In this document: piece by piece, positions 11,206 through 22,413 of the stretch
Position numbering within the stretch: the first letter of the stretch is position 1
Layout of the letters: every line of letters starts with the position of its first letter
NCBI GenBank assembly: GCA_026120035.1
Contig: JALRME010000011.1
Location: 310,001-374,000, forward strand
From: Coleophoma eucalyptorum
Lineage: Eukaryota > Ascomycota > Leotiomycetes > Helotiales > Dermateaceae
Direction of reading: 5' to 3'
Length of the DNA: 64,000 bases
Program-made: the position numbers and the translations under genes
The notes under the pieces: generated by a model
Database searches by the model: none
The model's input: the letters and a program-made list of their open reading frames with translations, nothing else
Told to the model about the DNA's origin: nothing

Positions 11206-13607
11206 TCAAGATGGTCTTGAAGTTGAGCCAGTGAGGATTGATCTGCGAAAAATCTAGCTGCTACATCCTCTGCGAAGGACCAGAACGAGATATTCGCGGC
11301 TGTTCCAAATTCTGGACAATTGAAGGAGTGCGAGTTTTAAAAATAATTAAAGTGGTCAGCTACTATCAAGAGACCACGCTGGATGTTGCGCCAGTTTTGA
11401 AAAGGTTTGGGCCGTAACAGCTGCTTGCGGTATAACGGCACTCACCATTATATGAGCTCAAGTATGAGATATCTAAATTAAATTTTACTTCAGTGCCTTT
11501 GATATTCGACGATTTTAGACTACTCTTCTCGCTTCCTGGTATTGAGTAGCTAAGTAACGCTACCACCGTCCCAACAGTGATTCTCCTCGCTTAACTTTTT
11601 TCGGTTTGCAATATGCAACAAAATCATTTTACAGTCTCTCAACCTGAGCTCTAGACTCTAAGCTCCTCTCTTATGACTCATATCTTTATTATTTTGTCTG
11701 TGTCCTAAATTTGCTTTTCTGTCACCTACAAACCTGTTTATCGCCATGACATAGCCCACTCCATACTTGTTACCTTCGAACTTGTATGCTAACCCCTTCA
11801 ATGACGGTATCACAGCAGGTGCCTATCTCTACTTCTCGTGCTGCCACTTTATAGCAGAATCGGGCATATATATTCATGCCTTCTGGATACATACTTACGC
11901 CGTATGGGACGAGGTCTAACTTATAGCTAGTACTAGAAGGCTCTTTCAAAGATTTTCCTGATTCTGTCCCAGGGCTGGCAAGAAACATTCATAAGGTACT
12001 TAAGTTGAATGGATCTATGTACCTTCCCTACAACTCTTTTCCAGCAACAACTGCCCGCCTCAGTTCAATCATCTGCAAGTCACCCATGGCTATTAGAATG
12101 TTGATATAGCATGTTGCAAGACAAATTCAAATTCTATTTGTTTTATCATTCTCACCCAAACCAAAATCATGAATTGCGAGCGTTCCAGCTGGATCTATTT
12201 TGTACGGCACCACATAAGAGAATAAAATGGCTCCGGAAGTCTTACAATAGATATTCTACTTACTGGTGTTTTCAATAAGGAGAATAGGAAGAGTCGAATG
12301 GTCTGGTCTGGTCTGTACTTCACTAAGAATTTGGAGGTTGAAGGGATATATCTCAACCACATGGGTCATCCTACTATACTATTGTTTTACCCAATATCAT
12401 ATCTTCTTTTAACTTCTGTTTATACCTACACTGTCCATGAATCTGTTAAGACTCGATTCGGTTTTTCAACTCGTATTAAAACAATATTGACCTAAGCTCG
12501 CTTACTGTCCCCGTTCTCGCTAATATATCGAAGTCGTTGTCTGCTAAATGCCTGGCTGCTAATTAAGGAACTATATCTGTAGGCCCTATTATGTGCCCTA
12601 GGGGTCTTTCTGAAACTTTTGGGCTGCTATGTGAATCCCCTTGTTAATTTTCATGTTAAGAGTCTGGCAGATATGCTTCTAATGAGACAGGAAATTTGAT
12701 GATGCTAGAACAGAGAAATATCTAGAATAGCGAATGGTCCTTGACATGACTGGAAGAACCTACTGCGTGGGAAGAGACAATACTGCGTATATACTTATTA
12801 ACACTACTATAAAGGATTAGAAGCAATGTTGCCACTCCTCAATTTAGTACAAAGAAGCATGTTATGTCCAGCAATTAGCTGAAAGAGTGCCGCTATTGTG
12901 CTTAGAAAGATTTCAATATAATCTCAATGCTGAGATGGTAGAAATTCTGATCTTACTTCATTTTCTAGTAGCGTGATCTTTAGATCGAATCACTTTCGGA
13001 TTACTTATTCTCCCGAATCTTGTCGCACTCAGCTCATAGGCAGAGCCACTAACGGAATAACATGGAGCGCTTCACATGAGTCCGAGTACATAACACATAG
13101 TGAAAGGCAAGAGGCTACCACCATTAAGGACATATGCCCAAATTTATAAATAGAAAGGAAATCTAGTCGGTTAAGAATGACTTCGGAAGCCAACCTGAAG
13201 ATAGCATTAGAGAGCAAGTAGTGAGTCTCACCGCCTCCGGGGCAGAATCTCGCCTTAGACCAATTTGGGCTCGTGACGAGCGCCGGATGTTAGCTGAGTC
13301 GCAATCAATACCTGCTACTCAGATCAAAGCACAATAGCAAACAACCAATTCATACACTCCGAACTCAAAATGCATTGGTTGCAGTTCAATACAGATCTAT
13401 GAGTGCTATCGATGACTAGATAATTAAATCTGCCATCTTTATACTACCTCTTTTACCTCTCGAAGTAGCACTTTTCACTTCGGACAATCTCCTCCCACAG
13501 ACACGAAATCCTTGATCTTCGAACTCCTCTACTCAACCACGATATTTTGAGAAAAAGAAGTACTCGTCGACGCTCTCTAAGTCCAGTATCATACTCACCT
13601 ACACAAA
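11206..13607. other. AT-rich gene desert, no gene seen
   Basis: About 2.4 kb with no ORF of recognisable content on either strand and visibly more A/T than the flanking genes. It begins directly after the degraded glycosyltransferase-like gene. I saw no terminal inverted repeats, transposase or reverse transcriptase motifs. The last 150 bp or so is the upstream region of the Sds3-like gene. It may be decayed sequence, possibly affected by repeat-induced point mutation; this is inference. Confidence 0.55.
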
Positions 13608-15321
13608 ATGGCCTTGAGTCCCTCTCCCCAGGGTTCCCCCGATTTGGGAGGTCGAATCGCTCTCCTGCCATCTCCTCCACCCCAGCCCTCGAAAAGAGAC
13701 AAACGTCGACAACAACTTGCGGATCGGTTGGCAGAGATAACGGCGCAGTTTTCGCAGAATCGAGACTTACATTGCCGACAAGAATTACTTGCTCTTCAAG
13801 TTGATATGCACTTGATTACAGAAGCCGATGTCCACAGCAAGACTCCACTCGATGATCGTGGTGATGAGATCAGGGCGTTCGCAGAGGAAATCTCGAACAG
13901 GACAATGATCAAATCGATCGGTACACCTGAGAGAGCTGGCAAAGTTTACATGGAATTCACAAAGGAAGTCAACAATGCGATAGAGCAAAGGGATGCGGAT
14001 CTGGCAACCCACATGGTAAAATCTACACTACGTTGTTCCATGGCACATGCTAATATGAAATTAGAGGAACTATGAGGTCGATATGATGAAGATCAATGCT
14101 GCCGATGCATATAGAAGAAGACTGGCTGCAAATGAACACAAGGCCCTTTCAAGCACTCTACGGGACCGATTGATCAACAGCCTCAACTCAAAAAAGGCCC
14201 GCCTCTCGAGAGATAAGGAAACAATTGAGATTGGAGAGAGCAATGCGCTGCTTCTGCACCCGAGCCAATTCAGCATCATCAATTCTGACAGCCCGAGTGG
14301 CCAACAAAGCAAGCGAGCCACAAGACACAGACGGGATCTGGGAGAGGATGTCCCTAACTTCGCAGAAAGCAAACGAAAGAGAAAGGCGATAGAAAGTGAC
14401 GAATCTCCGGCTCCTCAACTAGCCGAAAAAAGATCACGACATGATGGTGGAACTAGCACACCAACTTGGTCTGGAGACAAGCCTTGGAGGAATGAGAAAA
14501 TGGAGTTGGAAACTTCTCAGATCAAGAACGGACTCTATAGCGTGGAGAAGCTTTTCACCGAGAAAGAGCTGTCCTTGACATACAACACGGCTGCATTGGC
14601 TGCACACCAATATATGGTGCGACATCCACCATATGGCCACGATGGGCTTGACTCTCCACCAAATGGCAAGAGTGAGAGCAGTTCCGAATACGGTAAAGGC
14701 CATGGAGAGAACGATAATGACGAGATAGAAGCTCCACCCTCGCCTGTAGCGATGGAGCGACAATACTCACATGCCACGCGAAGCACACGAAATGCAGCAC
14801 CTGTCAATTTTGGCATGGGTGTTGAAGGAATTGCAGATCTGAACTATCCTGGTAATCTCAACTCTTTAGCTCGTCAAATACCAAAGCTGCCACCAAATCT
14901 TCCAAGCGTGATGCAGAAGGCTTATGTGAAAGGCGACACTGCCAATCAACCCTCAGGTCTTGCAGCTGATGAGGCGGCAGCTGAGTTGGATGTTATTCGC
15001 AAAGCCCGGTCGTATAATGATGATCGTGGCTATGGCCGTAACTTGGACCTTCATCACGGTGGTAGAACTCTTCTTGCAGAGGTTGCAACGCCCAAGAGAC
15101 CTTCATCTCCAAGCGGCAAGTTCAGTTACTTTCTAAAGGCTGATGGCAGAGAGATGTTGAGCCACCTAAGAGAAGAATTGGGTGTCGCTGGAGGAGAGCC
15201 AATGTCGAAACAAAGCTCACGAGGAGCAAGTGACATGGGAGGAACGCCTATGTCTAGACAAGGGACTAATGATGCTGGCATGAGTTCTCGAGGACGAAAA
15301 GGACTATCGAGGCTTGTCTGA
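13608..15321 (+). CDS. Sds3/Dep1-like subunit of an Rpd3-type histone deacetylase complex
   Basis: Two exons, 13608-14015 and 14065-15321, encode 554 residues. The 49-nt intron (GTAAAA..TTAG) joins ATHM to RNYEVDMMKI in frame. The N-terminal third has the features of fungal Sds3/Dep1-like proteins: SKRDKRRQQLADRLAEITAQ, RQELLALQVDMHLITEADV, then a helical stretch reaching ANEHKALSSTLRDRLINSL and KKARL. The remainder is disordered with a basic patch (KRKRKAIES) and a conserved ELSLTYNTAALAAHQYM segment. The Sds3 family bridges Sin3 and Rpd3 in transcriptional repression. The assignment is from remembered pattern, not alignment. A more general chromatin-associated coiled-coil protein is the fallback. 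Confidence 0.62.
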
Positions 15322-15652
15322 ATGATGGATAATGCGAGCTTTCTTCTTTCTCTTCTTTCTCTGGTCTTGGCATTGAACCTACGGATTGTGAATTAATGAT
15401 CGGGGCGTTCGATGGGATTTCTTCTCCAATTATTTGCAGCATGCTCTGGGAATAGCGTGAGCATATAGATGGACACTCGTTTCTTTTGTCCTTCCAAGGT
15501 AGAAACGCAAACACATGCAAGCACTGGAAATAGAAAATGCACTTTGTTTATAAAAAGTTCTCATAATTCATTTCATGCTAAATCCAAAACCCAAGCCAAT
15601 ATTCCAACAAACATTACAATGCAATTATACTTCTTTGCGTTTTACTGCAGTC
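15322..15652. other. Intergenic between converging genes
   Basis: A 331-bp stretch separating two 3' ends. It contains a CTTTCTTCTTTCTCTTCTTT pyrimidine run near 15340-15360. No gene is seen. Confidence 0.5.
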
Positions 15653-16588
15653 TCATGGGCCAAAGACAAGAGTCCTAACCTCGATGCTATCTCTGCCAAC
15701 GGCGCCTTCAGGTGTTCTCGGGTCTGCGAAAGCAGTATGAGGTACCCTTCCACCCTGCACCTTCGAGCCCTCCTTCGAGGCCTCGCTATCAAAGCACTCC
15801 AAAAGAAGTCTCTCATCGTTCTTCATGCCACTGAGGTAATGCCACTTCTGCCCGGCGTTATACCTGATCCCTGCTGTCTCACCGGTGCGATCTGGATATC
15901 TATGCTCGACAGGCACAACATCGCTATCCTCGACGGTAGCCGACGATGCGAATCCTAGAGGAGAGGATTGGACTGGGCCGTTCAGTGGTCGCCAGACATT
16001 TATGATGCGATAGCGACCCTGAAGTAACTTCTCAGCCTCTTCAGGCACATGCTGAAATACACGCGATTTCGCGGAGGCGGCGGTCTGGTCAATGTGCACT
16101 CTCGTCACTGGCGCTCTAGGCGCGTCTGGGGAAGAGCGTCTAATCGTGTGGTCGAAGAAGACAATCTTGGTACTTCCTGGCACATTCTCCAACAACAACT
16201 TCTCCACTTCTGGATAGTAATGCTTCTTAATGGACTCGTCGTCTACGAAATCCTTCTCAGCCGACGGTGCGACGGCGCCAATGACGGCAAAAGCATCTTT
16301 GTCTAGATTATACGAGGACTCGTTGCCGCGGATGTCTTTGATCGGGACTTGGATGTCGAAATCGCCGAAATTCCTTTGGGGTTGTCCAGCCGGTGGCTGT
16401 TCGACATAGTTGAAAGGTACGGAGCCATCTTCGGGTGGGCGGAAGTAGTTCAATGTTACGATTGTGTCACCTCGGGGAATAAAACTGCTGTCGGGCTTGC
16501 CGCCATTGAGTTGATGGTTGGCCTCTGCCCGTGCCGATGCAGATAGGTTGTGTGCTGGTGTTGAGTGGACTGGTGCTGCGGTCGTCAT
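15653..16588 (-). CDS. AsaB / GA4-desaturase-like (CmcJ family) oxygenase
   Basis: An intronless ORF of 311 residues. Family landmarks are visible in order: TIVTLNYFRPPEDG near residue 42, FFDHTIRRSSPD with a conserved HTIRR, RVHIDQTAASAKSRV, RYRIINVWRPLNGPV, HRYPDRTGET, and a late QKWHYLSGMKNDERLLLECF followed by HTAFADP. Fungal proteins of this type, named after AsaB of aspyridone-type clusters or GA4 desaturase, are related to 2-oxoglutarate/iron oxygenases and often act in secondary metabolism. No biosynthetic backbone gene lies nearby, so a cluster role is not supported here. The predicted protein has no signal peptide, implying a cytosolic location. It is transcribed divergently from the AT-hook gene. 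A TA-rich run at about 16748-16761 lies 160 bp upstream and could act as a TATA element. Confidence 0.82.
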   Translation of the reverse strand: MTTAAPVHSTPAHNLSASARAEANHQLNGGKPDSSFIPRGDTIVTLNYFRPPEDGSVPFNYVEQPPAGQPQRNFGDFDIQVPIKDIRGNESSYNLDKDAFAVIGAVAPSAEKDFVDDESIKKHYYPEVEKLLLENVPGSTKIVFFDHTIRRSSPDAPRAPVTRVHIDQTAASAKSRVFQHVPEEAEKLLQGRYRIINVWRPLNGPVQSSPLGFASSATVEDSDVVPVEHRYPDRTGETAGIRYNAGQKWHYLSGMKNDERLLLECFDSEASKEGSKVQGGRVPHTAFADPRTPEGAVGRDSIEVRTLVFGP

Positions 16589-17341
16589 GATGCTTCTTTT
16601 AGCTGTGTATTGAGCGGGCCGAAGTAATCTGGGTGCTAGTGTCTTGAACGTTTTGGCGGTATCGCAAGGACGAACTGATCTAGTGTCTGGACTATGTATG
16701 AGTGTGTATGATAATTAGTAGCACTGATGAGGGGAGATGAAATAGCAATATATATATATACAGTACGTCGGTCGTCTTACGCCGTTCGGAAATAAGTCAC
16801 ACATGCAATGATTGAAGGAAGTGCTATGTAAGCTCGTCACGTCATGAGGTTTCTTAGAAATCAAAGTCGACTAAACACAAAAAGAATGTTCAGTTTTACC
16901 TTTCACGCCCTTCTTCCCCGGCTTTTGTCTGCCGAGGGAGGATGTGATGACATACGGTGGAGTTATGCGAGCAAGACGCGAAAGCACGCAAGCGGAAAGA
17001 TCTGTGAGTGGCAAAGATTCACTGCACTCTCACTACTTACAAGGCGCATGCAGAGTTCGAAGGTCACGACGCACCCGACGGTAGCAGCCTTGCTTGGTAA
17101 TCCGGTTGTCATTGGCCATGTCCGTTTCACTACCGCACGCTAACAAACAAGGCTGAAGTCCCTGGTCGGCGCTCAGCTGGAAAGTAAACAAAACAAACGA
17201 GCTCAAGCCCAAAGCGATTCGACACCATACCACGTTCTGATCGTGCATTCTGACAGTATCGCTGAGCATTGATGCCAGCCCCAGCGCAGTGTAACGCGAA
17301 CTTTAACAGCAACGCCATCGCTCTTAAAGAAGCTCTTCACC
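16589..17341. promoter_or_regulatory. Divergent upstream region of AsaB-like and AT-hook genes
   Basis: About 0.75 kb between start codons. An alternating TATATATATATA run sits at about 16748-16761 on the AsaB-like side. No other motif is named with confidence. Confidence 0.5.
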
Positions 17342-20300
17342 ATGTCTTTCAACATGGATGAAGCGCTTCTATCGTCACCGGATCCTTTGGGAGACTCTAC
17401 AGAATTTATATCGCCTCCAAAGCGCCAAACACCCAGAATGAGACGCTCTTTGCCCATGCCAGGGAGCTCCCCCAAAAAACAAACCTTCGAACTGGATGTA
17501 GGTAACGAATTGTCGCCGCAGAAAATCCGCGTCACGGTTGAAGCCGGGGAGGAGAAAGGAAATCTATTCTCGCACTACGTTGATCGCAGAGCTATCTCGC
17601 CGTCGCCATACAGACCACAACTCAATCGCCGGGGAGAGCGCACAACTACAACCACCATTCCGGTTAAGGGGCTGTCTGATACGGAAGATGAGCCTCCTGC
17701 AGTGACACCAAAGAGAGGAAGAGGCCGACCTCGAAAGTCTGGAACTCCCATAACAACGAAGAAGAAGGGCCGCGCTGGTACACCGGCGAAAAGTCCTCGG
17801 AAAAGGAAGTCTATAGGCAGTCTCGTCGACGGAGATGATTCTGGCGACTGGGATTTCCAGATTGGCAAAGGTGTTTCCATGGGAAGAGGCAAGGGCAGAT
17901 CACGATCGAGGTCGCAAAAAGCGAACTCAAGAAGCGCAACGCCAGTGCCTTCAGAGCCAGACGCAGAGACACCAACATCGAGTACTGCAAGCAAACGAGG
18001 GCGAAGAAGGACAATTACGCCAGAAGACATCGTTGTTCTTCGAGACGAGAACGAATCTTCAAGGGAAGTTGACCAGGATACGGAAATGTATGAAGGGGAA
18101 ATGGGTGGTGTTTTGTCACCAATGAACCACAATATTTCACGACACACTCGAGACTCGCCCATAGTTCCAACGATTTCAACCGAAGATCGTGAGGAAATAG
18201 ATAATCCTACAGACCCGCAAAACGCTGCAGCTCCGCCAAACACTGCAGCTCCGCCAAACATTGCAACTCAAGCAAACATTACAGCTCAACCAAACGCCGG
18301 TCCATCCAGTCCACTAGTACCGAACTCTGTAAAAATACTTAACTCATCACGACAGAGTCTTACCTATCCTACTCCGTCATCAGAGGAGGAGACACAAGAA
18401 GTTCAGATTGAGGATAGTACAAACCAATCGCCAAGTCCAGACGGTGGAATGGAATATGAATTGGAGAATCATGACCAAGAAGTCGAGCAAGAAGCTGAAG
18501 GTCAACCTCAAAGTGAGGACGAAGAGCAGGTAGAATTTGACACCATCCTGGAAAGCGAAGAATTCAGCATGATTTCAATAGAGTCCGTGCCTTCTCTGCG
18601 CGAGCACTTCAGCAGTCCACTGGTTGAGGAACTTGAGACTCCAAAAGATGCCCCAAGACCTAGAAGTTCATTGCGAATCACAGAGACTGTTGAAGACCAG
18701 AATGACTCTTTCTCAAATATCTCAAACAGCATTCTAGAAGCAGCTACTCCAGCACCAGTAACTGCAGACAGAAATCTTCTTTCAGAACAAGAGGCTGAAC
18801 ATGATGACTCGTTCTCAAGCATTCCGGCAGAGGTTCTCGAGGCTGCAACACCTGCGCCAAACCCACAAACCAAATTTCCACTCTCCGGTCGTGGTCGACA
18901 TATCGATGAGTCTTCCCCGTATGTTTCATCAACTCTACGAAAATCACACCTCTCAAGGTTGTTGCCCAAAAAGAGGTCGAGGCTCAACGAGTCTCTCACA
19001 AGCATAGGCTCAGCTATACAGCAGAACTCGACTCCCGCTCCAGAAAGCAGCAAACTTATGGAAAATAGCGACGATTCTTTCTCTGCTATACCATCATCGA
19101 TTCTAGAAGCTGCAACACCTGCTCCAGTTCGGAGGTTGCCATCTCACTCAGCTGTTATACAACAAGCACAAATCTCTGCGGTTCCTGCTCCTGCGTTGAC
19201 TGCTCCGCGTCTCCCAGTCTCAGCAGATACCCCTTCTCCAACCACAGGAGCCCTTGACACAACAGAGAAAGGGGATAACAAAGAAAACACGCCAGTCGCT
19301 AGTGAACAGGTGAATATACAAATTCAATTGAACAAGCCGTCGTTCTTCGATTCTCAAATGAGATCGTCTCCGCCAACTCTTCCTGCACGGAATTTTGCAA
19401 ACTCTCCTCATGAAGAATCTTTGTATCCTGACCTTGCAGCTACGCCTGCAACCCAGTTGTCTTCACCTTCTCTACCACCGCCACTTCTCTCCTCACAACC
19501 ATCCCGGCGTCCGAGTATACCACAATCTGAGCGACTTGGGCTCTCATCAGCCACACGAGCCGGCCGAGCTCTTCAAGATCTTGTCGTGCCGTCATCTCCG
19601 AGAAGCCGCTCCCAAAGCTTAGGGAGTCCTTTCAAGAGCCCACTCACAGAGCGCAGGTCATCCAGTCCGTCGAGAGAATCCCAGATTGAGTTGGAGGCAC
19701 GTCGAGACAGCCGAACATTACCTCTGCCAAAACTTGATCTTGCCAATAATGTGTTTGCGAATCTTGGCCCACAGTCCCAAGGCAGGGAGCGAAGCAGTTC
19801 TTTCCGGCCATGGTCTGAGGATCATCGTGGATCGCCATTTCATGGTAGTGGAAGCAAGTCAATTCAGTTTGAGGACCCATTTAGCAACAGTGGGTCTAAA
19901 TCGTTGCGGTCTCCGTCTCCCGAAGAGAAGCGTGCATATCGCTTGGGGCTTCCTGGGGTCTCACCTCACTCGAACTCGGCTATTTCAAATAGAAAACCTG
20001 TGGATGAATCTATGATGAGTGTTGATATTATGAGCTGGCAAGCTGATGTGAACACGCCAAACAAAGACGTACACCATGAAGAATCTAATGCTCCAAGAAC
20101 TGATATTGGATCATCTCGTGGGCGCATTCAGACTTCAGCACAGAGACAAACCGCTTTGGAAGCACAATGGGCCGCCGAGAGAGCTGCTACCAGTCGCCAG
20201 ATAGAGTCAGCGAGGAAAAACGAGGTCGTAGTCATAGACTCCGATAGTGAAAGCCAATCTTCCAAGACTCCTTCTGCTGAGCTTCCTGTTGAGGTTCCTG

Positions 20301-22051
20301 TTGAGGAACGCCTTGAAGAGGACGAAGATTACGATCTGTTACTTGAGACCATCAATTCCTCGTCTCCTCAAATCCCACAACAAGAGCAGGAAGAGGATGC
20401 TAGAGCTTTTGGTACGTCACGGCGGAGCAGGGTGCGTAGCACTTGGGGACAGAACAGCAATAGATCCGCACACAGTGTTAGAACTTCACGGAAAGCTTCT
20501 CCAAAGCATACTATCCCTAAGCGTGGAGACTTCGGAAGTAAGACAGAGAAGCCTGCCTTAAACCACGCTATCTTAAAGCAGAATCTTCTCAGCGATGAGG
20601 ACGTTGACATGTCATACTGGTCAATCCCACAAAAGGTCAACTTCACACCTAAAGTTCGAAGTAGTGCCTCGTTAAATCTATCAGCTCTGCTGGCTTCACC
20701 TGGAAGAGAACTTCCTGTCCTTTCAAATGACCCAGAAGAGGCATCGCCACGCACAGGATCACACCATGGCTCAAAATCGGAGCTGTCAATTGGTAGTACT
20801 GAGCCAATGGTTGAAAGTAATAATGCAGCGGACTATAACATCTCAGCACACGCGTCTTTCAAGACGATTCCTCAGAAGGCTGCATTCAAACCTCGTGTTC
20901 GAAGTAACGGTATCTCTGATCTTTCATCGATGTTGAACTCACCTGTTAAAACCATACCAGTTCTCCCAAATTCTGACCGCGAGGAAAGAAAGGAAGCTAC
21001 GACTTCTCCTACAAATGCAGAGGACTCATTCGCAGTTCCCCAGACCGAAGAGAGCTTCGTGGTCACTACAGAATCAAGTTCAACCCCGGAGCCAACATAT
21101 ACACCAGTACCACAAAAGGCAGCTTTCAGACCACAGGTTCGAGAAGCTGGAAATACAGCAATGTCGGACAAGTTCATAATCTCGCCAGTGAAGTCGGCAC
21201 TCATGCCCAAGCTATCTGGAGGAGCTTCGAGGAATGATCTCTTCCGCCAGCCAGCCACGGCTGGAAAGCCTTTAGCAATGGCAAGTATCAGTAGAACGAA
21301 CTCGTTGGTGATCGTGGGAGCGACCTCGCCTCAACGACAACCGCCCAGCTACAATAACAAGGACTCGCATGTCTTTCACGAGAAGGAGAACCAATACATC
21401 AACAACCGCACGTCTCATTGGGCTGAGACTGTGCGCATGGTAGCACCACAAAATCCAGATCACTCGCCAACAAAGTCGATTCTACGATCTCCCGACAGAC
21501 CAATATTCGGAGAAACACCAGGAAAGAACGTGGCATGGGTTTCTTCATCACCAAGCCCATCCAACGACAACACGCTCCTTTCAGCGACGACCTGGTCAAG
21601 CGACCACTGGGAACTTCTCAGACAGATCGTTGAAGCCTGGAAGCCCGAGGGGTGGGCCCGCGATCCCACATGTGCCAAAGTCCCATCCCACACACCTAAG
21701 CGGCGGCGTAGTTTTCATGAGACTCGTGTCGTAAGCAAGATGTTGGGCAAAGTCATTCACAGCCAGGGCGAACGCATGCGTCTCGAGCAGTGGCACCTTG
21801 AAGCTGTAGATGAGTTTAGAGAGGAGGTACCGGGCTGGGAAGAGGTGTCGATTTGTTTGCGGTTGTTGGCCCTTATTATTGGTGCTGAAAGGAGACGTAA
21901 TGGCACAGTACATTTGAGGGCTGAGATGAGAGCCAGAGGCGAGGATCCTGATAGGGCATGGAAGGAGAACAAGGCAGCTGCGAAGCTCGTCAAGGCCAAG
22001 GTAAAGGCAAAGGCGAAGGAGAGTGTGAAGGGTAAGGAGAGAGATGTTTAA
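17342..22051 (+). CDS. Large repetitive AT-hook protein, function unknown
   Basis: A single 4.7-kb ORF encodes 1569 residues. An AT-hook, KRGRGRPRKSG, lies at about residues 124-134, and a second basic patch, SKRGRRRTITPED, follows. Most of the protein is predicted disordered and rich in Ser, Pro and acidic residues. Two internal repeat families are visible. One is a DSFSxIxxxILEAATPAP unit starting near nt 18702, 18802, 18988 (diverged) and 19068. The other is an IPQKxxFxPxVRS unit near nt 20625, 20860 and 21105, each followed by a short serine/proline motif. The C-terminus (nt about 21590-21890) is a compact conserved-looking domain starting WSSDHWELLRQIVEAWKPEGW, then a lysine-rich tail. 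A nuclear, AT-rich-DNA-binding scaffold is inferred. I do not recognise a named family. ATG 17357 (fifth codon) is an alternative start. Confidence 0.85.
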   Translation: MSFNMDEALLSSPDPLGDSTEFISPPKRQTPRMRRSLPMPGSSPKKQTFELDVGNELSPQKIRVTVEAGEEKGNLFSHYVDRRAISPSPYRPQLNRRGERTTTTTIPVKGLSDTEDEPPAVTPKRGRGRPRKSGTPITTKKKGRAGTPAKSPRKRKSIGSLVDGDDSGDWDFQIGKGVSMGRGKGRSRSRSQKANSRSATPVPSEPDAETPTSSTASKRGRRRTITPEDIVVLRDENESSREVDQDTEMYEGEMGGVLSPMNHNISRHTRDSPIVPTISTEDREEIDNPTDPQNAAAPPNTAAPPNIATQANITAQPNAGPSSPLVPNSVKILNSSRQSLTYPTPSSEEETQEVQIEDSTNQSPSPDGGMEYELENHDQEVEQEAEGQPQSEDEEQVEFDTILESEEFSMISIESVPSLREHFSSPLVEELETPKDAPRPRSSLRITETVEDQNDSFSNISNSILEAATPAPVTADRNLLSEQEAEHDDSFSSIPAEVLEAATPAPNPQTKFPLSGRGRHIDESSPYVSSTLRKSHLSRLLPKKRSRLNESLTSIGSAIQQNSTPAPESSKLMENSDDSFSAIPSSILEAATPAPVRRLPSHSAVIQQAQISAVPAPALTAPRLPVSADTPSPTTGALDTTEKGDNKENTPVASEQVNIQIQLNKPSFFDSQMRSSPPTLPARNFANSPHEESLYPDLAATPATQLSSPSLPPPLLSSQPSRRPSIPQSERLGLSSATRAGRALQDLVVPSSPRSRSQSLGSPFKSPLTERRSSSPSRESQIELEARRDSRTLPLPKLDLANNVFANLGPQSQGRERSSSFRPWSEDHRGSPFHGSGSKSIQFEDPFSNSGSKSLRSPSPEEKRAYRLGLPGVSPHSNSAISNRKPVDESMMSVDIMSWQADVNTPNKDVHHEESNAPRTDIGSSRGRIQTSAQRQTALEAQWAAERAATSRQIESARKNEVVVIDSDSESQSSKTPSAELPVEVPVEERLEEDEDYDLLLETINSSSPQIPQQEQEEDARAFGTSRRSRVRSTWGQNSNRSAHSVRTSRKASPKHTIPKRGDFGSKTEKPALNHAILKQNLLSDEDVDMSYWSIPQKVNFTPKVRSSASLNLSALLASPGRELPVLSNDPEEASPRTGSHHGSKSELSIGSTEPMVESNNAADYNISAHASFKTIPQKAAFKPRVRSNGISDLSSMLNSPVKTIPVLPNSDREERKEATTSPTNAEDSFAVPQTEESFVVTTESSSTPEPTYTPVPQKAAFRPQVREAGNTAMSDKFIISPVKSALMPKLSGGASRNDLFRQPATAGKPLAMASISRTNSLVIVGATSPQRQPPSYNNKDSHVFHEKENQYINNRTSHWAETVRMVAPQNPDHSPTKSILRSPDRPIFGETPGKNVAWVSSSPSPSNDNTLLSATTWSSDHWELLRQIVEAWKPEGWARDPTCAKVPSHTPKRRRSFHETRVVSKMLGKVIHSQGERMRLEQWHLEAVDEFREEVPGWEEVSICLRLLALIIGAERRRNGTVHLRAEMRARGEDPDRAWKENKAAAKLVKAKVKAKAKESVKGKERDV

Positions 22052-22413
22052 AGATCATTGTTTCCGTTGGATGGGTACTTTGGAAGCGTCTCAAAATGGG
22101 GCATAGTTTGGAGTACGGTGTTTTATATACTGGGGATGGGTTTCTGTTGTTGTGCTTTGCCTGGCTTTTGGAACTGTTATTTCAGATACCCATTCTGTAT
22201 GTTACATTTTGTTATTGATTGAGTTTCGTGTCATTTCTCTCCTGCTCTCTTCTTGCCAGCACGTAGGTTGAACCATTAAGTAGTATGGAAGTCGCATTGC
22301 ACTCAGTCATCTAGTTCGCAAATTCATAATATTGATCAATGCCATGCCATTCCATTTCCTTGCCTCATTCATGCGCCTTTATGATACAAGTATGCCAGCT
22401 GTCCCTTCCTTGT
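22052..22413. other. Intergenic between converging genes
   Basis: A 362-bp stretch of 3' flanks of the AT-hook gene and RPN6. No gene is seen. Confidence 0.5.

Noticed and set aside
11206..13607. Intact transposable element
   Set aside because: No transposase, integrase or reverse transcriptase motif, and no terminal repeats or target-site duplication were seen.
15653..16588. Secondary-metabolite gene cluster around the AsaB-like oxygenase
   Set aside because: No polyketide synthase, NRPS, terpene cyclase, P450, transporter or cluster regulator is visible nearby; neighbours are housekeeping genes.
17575..18261. Long antisense frame inside the AT-hook gene
   Set aside because: It is a mirror of the biased codon composition of the sense gene, and its product is low-complexity without motifs.
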